Of a stretch of 64,000 nt of DNA, positions 58,546 to 64,000 are shown one piece after another; the stretch's first letter is position 1, and every line of letters starts with the position of its first letter. Source of the stretch: Bidens hawaiensis (lineage: Eukaryota; Streptophyta; Magnoliopsida; Asterales; Asteraceae). The translations under genes and the position numbers were made by a program. The stretch covers positions 549,501 to 613,500 of the forward strand of contig JAIQDT010001135.1 of NCBI GenBank assembly GCA_021521415.1, read 5' to 3'. Below the pieces are notes generated by a model. It was given only the letters and a program-made list of their open reading frames with translations. It ran no database searches and was not told the origin of the DNA.

Positions 58546-61247
58546 GCTTGCAATTTCTTCTAACTGCTCTTTAAGATTGTATTTCTCTTGTGTTTCTGCT
58601 AACAATGATGCAGTTAAATGATCAATTTGTGCACTAGCAGCCTCTTTCATCGCATTAATTTCTTCATGTAGCTTAATAGACTGATCTTTTGCAAGATTAT
58701 ATGATTCCAATAGCCAGTTAAGTTGATATTCCAAGTTGGGAAATTGTGCAACTTCTGGTAACCCTTGAGAAAGAAGTTGTGAACATTTTTCAAGGACCAC
58801 ATCCCGTTGTGTAAGAGCTTCTTGCAGCGAGTTACTCAAAATTTCAGTTTGAGTCAACTCGCCTATCCTCAACTCAGCAGCCTCTAGAGCAGTTGACTTT
58901 TCTTGTAATTCAACTAAACATCTTTCTAATTCACTGGTTTTCTCGGCAACCAACTGCTTCAGTGAGTCACGCTGTTGGACCAATGCTTTCCCTTTTGTTA
59001 CAGCCATGCTAAGCTTTTCTTTTGTATTACTATACCTTGTTCTCCTGTTCAACTTCACCTTTAAGTTTCTCGATATCTGCGTTTAGCAACTCGATTATTT
59101 CTCTGTTTTTGTCAAGTTGTTCCATTAACTGTCCATGTTTATATTCTAAAGCGGTATTCTTTTCATTAAACTCAAGTTCCTTCCTTTTTAGCTCAACCAA
59201 CTCTTCCCTTACAGTAGGAAAAACCGTCTGCATGTAATTCTCCATCTGGAAATCTGGCTTAACATGTACCAAACATTGGGCAAGCATTTGAACTTCACAA
59301 AGAAAAAAATTGTAGTTCTTGAGTAAATAATCTGTGTTTTCTTCAAGATAAGATAATTTCCCACTAACAGATGTATCAGGCAATTCTGTACCACCAAAAG
59401 CAATTACAATAGAAGATAAAATTCTATCTACAACGACCTCAAAAGATGATAAATCTTGCAACTTTGACTGGTCATTGGCCCTAATCATAAGATCCTCAAT
59501 CTCTTTATCCTTCATATTCAAGGTTGCATAGAGTTCTCTGATCGCGCCCTCAGACTGTAACCGCTCGTTTGCAGAAAACTCTACAAACTTGGAGCACTCA
59601 TTTACCATCTCGCGCAAGGGCATACTGGACTTTTCACCATCCTCTGCTGTTCCTAATGTAGAATCACCAGCATTGTTTCCATCAACCAATGACTGTTGAT
59701 TGCTTAGAGCCTTAAGTTGATGATGAAGATTGCTAACCTCTTTCATCAACACCCTTCTTTCTTCCTGCAAGAAAAGCTTAATTAGCATAACTGCAGCATA
59801 TTAATGGTACAGAAAATGTGACAACCGACAACCCACCTCATAGTCAAGTGGAATAATTTCCTTTTCATTATCAAACACTTTATTTATAATATCTACTGAG
59901 TCATTCCTAAATGGTTGTTGGTGGGGCATAATTGCAGAACCAGGGGACCTTGCTTCATTAGAAACCAAGTCATCTGGACAATCTACAAACTCATCATGAC
60001 CTGCATCTTCATGTGTTCTTACATCATGTGGCTCATCTTGTACAGCATCTACTCCTGTTATCACTACCCCCGTCATCCTGCTCAAGATGCTCAACCTGAA
60101 AACAGCTTGCTAATATTAACTTATCATCACAAATAGTAAAAGTGCATTACAGATATAAGTAAAGGATCCAATACAAAGTCTCCTTATCATACAAAGTGTA
60201 AGAACAATTTTGCACCCTTAGTTTAAGAAATCAATGGAAGAGATAAATGAAGAATGCCACAACACCATTTTTCAAACGTGAAAAGGCCTGGAGGGCAAAA
60301 TTGGTATAGCCAACCATTGTTAACTTTTTTCAAGTCACCCCAATTTTTTTAAACATCTATAACTTTTCTATATGGCATTAGCATAAAAATTTTAAAAAAG
60401 ATGATAACAATAAAAAAAACTACACCTTAAATCAAGCATTTTATTCTCTTCAACTTGAGTACCGTCTTACAACTCTTTTTTTTAATCTAATGTATTTAAA
60501 AACTCATATTTGATGCGCGTATGACATGCATGATTATGCACATCCGTTATTATGAAAAAAGGTTGCTTAATTATCATGTAAGTTGTGTAACTATATATAT
60601 ACAAGTCGCACAATTATGCATGCACACGTGTAATTTTCATACAGATTACAAAGCGGACGAAACTACCCTTGCCTCCTGACAACTCACAGATACAATAACC
60701 TAACAAATTTCACCCTAATTTCACTTTGCAACTAATTCAACCATTTACCTACCCTAATTTAACTTCCTAAACTAATCTAAAACTATGAATTAATTATTAA
60801 TACAACTAATTGCTAATTAAAACCCTAGGTAAACACTAAACTACTACCTGATTTTTACAATAGTTTTTTAGCTTTGCGCATAACTATAAAGCGTAAAAAG
60901 TTAAGTTACCCCTTGCCCAGGGACACGTGTCGCCTCCTAACAACTCCGCTATGCACACTATATACACCATAACCAAACAACATTTACCCTAATTCCACTT
61001 CGCAACCAATTCAACAAACAAACTTTCAATCATCTACCATAATTCAGCTTCCTAAATTAATCATCACCACTATACAACCTAAACTTATCAATTAACACAA
61101 CTAACAGCTAATTAGATGAGTAACTACCTGATGAATGGAAGTAGCATCATCGGTTGGAGCAGAATCAACTGACTCCACATGAACAAACTCGTTCTCTCCA
61201 GCTGTCGGACTACCCGTCACCTGCTCCATATCGTTATCCTCTTCCAT
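52811..61247 (-). CDS. TNO1: TNO1-like TGN coiled-coil protein, interrupted by SINE and indels
   Basis: Large golgin-like protein that in Arabidopsis binds the SNARE SYP41 at the trans-Golgi network and helps vacuolar sorting. Exons in order: 61247-61128, 60095-59837, 59764-56629, 56539-55487, 55402-54825, 54016-53869, 53776-53695 and 52913-52811. An acidic N-terminus (MEEDNDMEQ) is followed by some 1,400 residues of coiled coil with two TKGKALVQQRD/KKGKGLVQERE-type blocks. The tail is family-specific: GHIFKSLHTTGLVPVQGKMI, ADRIDGIWVSGGQALM, then a single C-terminal membrane anchor ending LHLWLLGTIL. Without damage it would be about 1,684 aa (Arabidopsis 1,807). Exon 3 is broken by a SINE-like insertion. 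Exons 2, 3 and 4 each deviate by one base from the needed phase. Intron 5 has a GC donor (CAG/GCATGT). As read it cannot make a full protein. Confidence 0.88.
54172..54638. mobile_element. hAT-type MITE in TNO1 intron 5
   Basis: The ends TAGGCTTGTAAACGAACAGA and (inverted) TAGGCATGTAAAAGAACTGA flank a 'cgaacata' and 'gttcatg' rich body, the same family as 20966-21669. Flanking 8-mers GCCATTTC and CCCATTTC match at 7 of 8. Confidence 0.88.
55680..55931 (-). repeat. Four tandem 21-residue coiled-coil repeats in TNO1 exon 4
   Basis: Units of the form MYDKSQGVIQELQGELEKTS repeat four times. Three are 21 residues and one is 20, having lost one codon. 63 bp equals three heptads, so the coiled coil keeps register except at the short unit. 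The DNA copies are about 85-90% alike, pointing to a recent internal expansion. Confidence 0.85.
58137..58543 (+). mobile_element. SINE-like retroposon in TNO1 exon 3
   Basis: A 407-bp insert flanked by a perfect 16-bp duplication TTGCTTGCAATTTCTT (58121-58136 and 58544-58559). The 3' part has GGGGTCTCACCGGAAGCAGC, CTCTCTATCC, GGGTAGAGGTAAGG and CTTACCCTCCTCAGACCCTA. This is the 3' module of widespread Au-like plant SINEs. It ends in a (GAT)n tail, giving plus orientation, antisense to the gene. The first 250 bp are not recognised as a tRNA-type head, so it may be a composite. Insert plus one TSD copy is 423 bp, a multiple of 3, but the read-through frame meets a stop after a poly-His stretch encoded by the tail. 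Confidence 0.88.
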
Positions 61248-62856
61248 TTCTGTGAAATCAAATCAATATCATATTATAATATATTAACTATCAGATCTGC
61301 AAATTGTTAACCTAATGCGTTGAATTAGACGAAGCTGAAGCAATTAGGTTAAGAGGTTACCTGATGAAGCATACGATTATTATTAGGATCTAAAAATGGT
61401 GTGAGATTTGGGGGTTTGTTGTTGGTGATCTGTTTAAAGAATGAGACGGTGACGTTTTGTAGTGTGCGTGTAACGCTTAGTTTGTTTGTTTACCTGCAAG
61501 TGATGATAACTTGATTGACACGACGTCGTTCCGACTTTATTATTATGTTATGGAAATGGGGAAATCGTTGTTAACTATTTGTTATTTAATCAAGTCTAAA
61601 AGCATTTAATGAACTCAGTATCAAAGTCAAATGTGGAAGCATGTGTAGTGGTTGGAAGCTAATGTGAGTAAGTAAATCGGTTAATTGAACCGACTCGAAA
61701 ATCGAATTAAAACCGGTTTGTAATTTTCTTCATTAAAATCGGTTTATGTAACCGATTATCTGACCAATCATACATAGCATTTTTTACTTTGTCAGAAAAA
61801 ATTCTCTTAGGACCCATTTTAACAAATAAATTAATTAAATCCAAATTTTGAAAAGATGAATAAACAGGTTTATATAAAAATAATGCTAGAAATATTTTGA
61901 AAGAGACTATACTGACTGAAAAACACTGCATATTTACAAAATTCGTATCAATCTATTGGCACATTGGGACGAAAAGCGGGGGATACTATCAACTTGTTCC
62001 GACCTGAGATAATAAGTTTATGAGCTTTGTCTTACTTCATTGTCGAGAAACGAAAGAAGACTTTCATCTACAAGTTTAACTCAGACGTAGCTACATTCTT
62101 TTTTTGGTGTGAAGCAGTGTCAAACCAAAATACCCAATAGGCCAATAAGCATTAGCTCTCCCTGAAAAAGAGGTGATCCAGCCACACCTTCCAGTACGGT
62201 TACCGGTTAAAACTGAAAATGACACAATATCTAAACCTAAATGGCTAAATTACAACCTTTTTTTTATAATCAAGAGATTATAGCTCTTATCATTTGAAAA
62301 GTTTTGAAACTAAGACTCATACTAGTCCTACCAATGTCTAGGTTACGATATTATTTCATCCTCTAAGGCTATGGGGTATACTCTAGCCCTCTTAACTCTA
62401 CATAAGCATCACATCACTCATTTTTCTCTCTTTCACTTCATCTCACCCAAAGAAAATGGTTTAATCTTTTTAACTCCATCTCACTCATATTAATTGTTAA
62501 TTTAATTTATCGTTTTTTGCCTTTTAACTCGTGAAAAGCATAATTCATTGCCTCTTTTTAACAAATATAACACAAGTGATGAGTAGTTTAATCCATTGTA
62601 AAAGTGTCATGTTATTTTAATTTATGTCGAGGTTAGAGTACATCCGATGGTCTAAGAACAAAAAAGATTTTGGTCAAAATGGTATTTTTGTGATTTATCT
62701 TTTTTATTCATTTTATGCATGTATTTGTTATTTATTTTTTTCATTCAATTTAGATAAATTGAATTTAATTAGTTAGTGCTAGGAGCATTCCTAACTCATT
62801 CCTTATTTCTATTATCATTCGTTCATTCACAGGTCTTCATTTTGTTCGTCTCCACC
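61248..62856. other. TNO1 upstream region and intergenic DNA
   Basis: Bases 61250-61500 are probably the TNO1 leader and promoter. TTTCACAG just before the ATG could be the acceptor of a 5' UTR intron. The rest is AT-rich with short ORFs only. Nothing else seen. Confidence 0.5.
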
Positions 62857-63733
62857 ATGTCGATCGGTGACTTCAATAAGAGTCTTCAAGGTACCTTCTA
62901 ACAACAATCGTTCGGGTCTTATTTGTATCTATGTTATTTTATAATTCATATAAACCCTAAACCTATTTTACTCTTCTCTACTAATGAAACCCCTGTGTAT
63001 GCAAAAATTAAGTATTCTTCGTCAGTGCAGGCGGTGGCTTTGTTGATGGAATTGATAAGATCAGGAGGTTTCCTGCAAAAAATACTTACTCCAAGTTTTA
63101 AAGGTAATTCGTTTTACCCTAATAAATTTTGTAACTATGTTTATTTAAAGCTTCATTTTTTTTCTTTTATTGAAAACACTAAATAGTTTTTTAGTTACTT
63201 TTTCTTGATTCGATGATTTCATATTAGACTTTGGTTTGTTTATATGATGTATCTGATTCATTAAATTGCTTATCATATTGCAGCTTAGTATATATAAAAA
63301 AAATATTTAAACAATTTACTTAATATCATCAACTCAGGCTTCTAATTGTTTTTGCATCTGCATTTTGAATTTATAATTGGATTACATTTTAACTAACAAA
63401 CATATCATATATCATAATACATAAACCTCTAAAAAAATGTGTAGAAGGGCATAAAAACTGCACAATTCGGTAGCTGCAAAGAGGATTGAGCTCAGTCAGT
63501 TGAGATTGATGTTAAAGGTTTACTCGGATTTAAACCAACAAGTAAGACATTTTATTTTAACTTATTTTTGTTCTTTCAGTTAAAATATTTAATTGTGACT
63601 TATTTGGTTCATATAGGCTATCTTAATGAATGGGCTAAAGTTGAATTTTGGTTAATTTTCAGGTGGATAATCAATCTGTGAAGTCGTCACTTCGATCAGC
63701 ACTCTTAAGTAATGCAAATGACGGGGTCCACTA
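62857..63733 (+). pseudogene. Unrecognised gene fragment with exon-like pieces
   Basis: Exon-like pieces in order: 62857-62890, an ATG in good context (CCACCATGTCGATCGG) reading MSIGDFNKSLQ with a GT donor; 63031-63102, bounded by GTGCAG and GTAATT, reading GGGFVDGIDKIRRFPAKN in the phase set by exon 1, then a stop (TAA) before the donor; 63461-63541 reading NSVAAKRIELSQLRLMLKVY then SDLNQQ with a GTAAG-like donor; and from 63662 VDNQSVKSSLRSALLSNAND. The last piece runs into LTR-like sequence at 63735. I do not recognise the family. The in-frame stop and the abrupt end suggest a broken copy, though my exon borders may be wrong. Confidence 0.4.
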
Positions 63734-63734
63734 T

Positions 63735-64000
63735 TGTCACACCCCGAATTAGGGTCTGGATGCGACGCCCGTTAGTTGGTATCTGTTTTGAAAATATATC
63801 AGAGTTGCGGGTTATTAGCGGAAGTCTTTGATTATAATAAAATATTAATTTATTTTGAAAATCTCTTGGATATAAATATCCAAGTATTTGGTTTACAAAT
63901 CTTTGTTTATTCTTATTTACCATATTTTATTTATTTAAAACTGAGCCATCTCTACCTGCGAGCATCTAATTTCAAGAGTGACTCCTATGCCCTTGCTACC
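63735..64000. mobile_element. Probable start of an LTR element, cut by window edge
   Basis: TGTCACACCCCGAATTAGGG at 63735 is a very common start of plant LTRs (TGTCACACCCC). It abuts the open frame of the gene fragment. The other end and any TSD lie outside the window. Confidence 0.5.

Noticed and set aside
58474..58560. Poly-His stretch in the TNO1 reading frame
   Set aside because: It is the translated (GAT)n tail of the SINE-like insert, not a real histidine-rich domain.
1..64000. tRNA, rRNA or microRNA genes
   Set aside because: I saw no cloverleaf with anticodon arm or other clear RNA gene. Self-complementary MITEs could mimic hairpins, but I cannot support any as an RNA gene without folding and expression data.

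Overview
The window is nuclear DNA from a flowering plant, almost certainly a eudicot. It has intron-rich genes with GT-AG splice sites, plant-only families (plastid PHT2;1, TNO1, RAY1, 7TM-RGS1, PADRE/DUF4228), AT-rich intergenic DNA and typical plant transposons. The dispersed repeats are compatible with Asteraceae, but I could not test that. There is no bacterial or phage content and no CRISPR array.

Layout. 1-7286 is gene-poor, with a local duplication and a MITE. 7287-10086 (+) is a plastid phosphate transporter PHT2;1 in 3 exons. 10764-11339 (-) is a PADRE protein. 11519-15129 (-) is a RAY1-like GT77 arabinosyltransferase whose first exon has a frame break. 15140-26640 is a transposon cluster: a Harbinger-derived MITE, a 3.3-kb non-autonomous LTR element filled with GC-rich tandem arrays, three hAT-type MITEs, a decayed hAT-like transposase, and a MULE nested in one MITE that carries a broken piece of a lactate dehydrogenase gene. 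26804-31718 (+) is an intact AP-1 mu subunit in 11 exons, 428 aa. 35484-35867 (+) is a small Cys-rich protein like At5g64816. 36690-41846 is an apparently intact autonomous PIF/Harbinger transposon with both of its genes. 43791-44591 (+) is a membrane-anchored methyltransferase-like protein. 45899-51118 (-) is RGS1 in 11 exons, 464 aa. 52811-61247 (-) is a TNO1-like TGN golgin in 8 exons. Its largest exon is split by a SINE-like insertion with a 16-bp target duplication, and exon-phase arithmetic shows three 1-bp indels. The right edge holds an unrecognised interrupted gene fragment and the start of a probable LTR element.

The genes form no operon or pathway. AP1M and TNO1 both act at the trans-Golgi network and RAY1 in the Golgi, but I take this as coincidence. 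I found no convincing new multi-gene system. The best leads are the intact Harbinger element with its in-window derivative, the MULE with captured LDH, the satellite-filled LTR element, the damaged TNO1 locus, and the AP1M intron built from repeats of the exon-1 splice-donor region.
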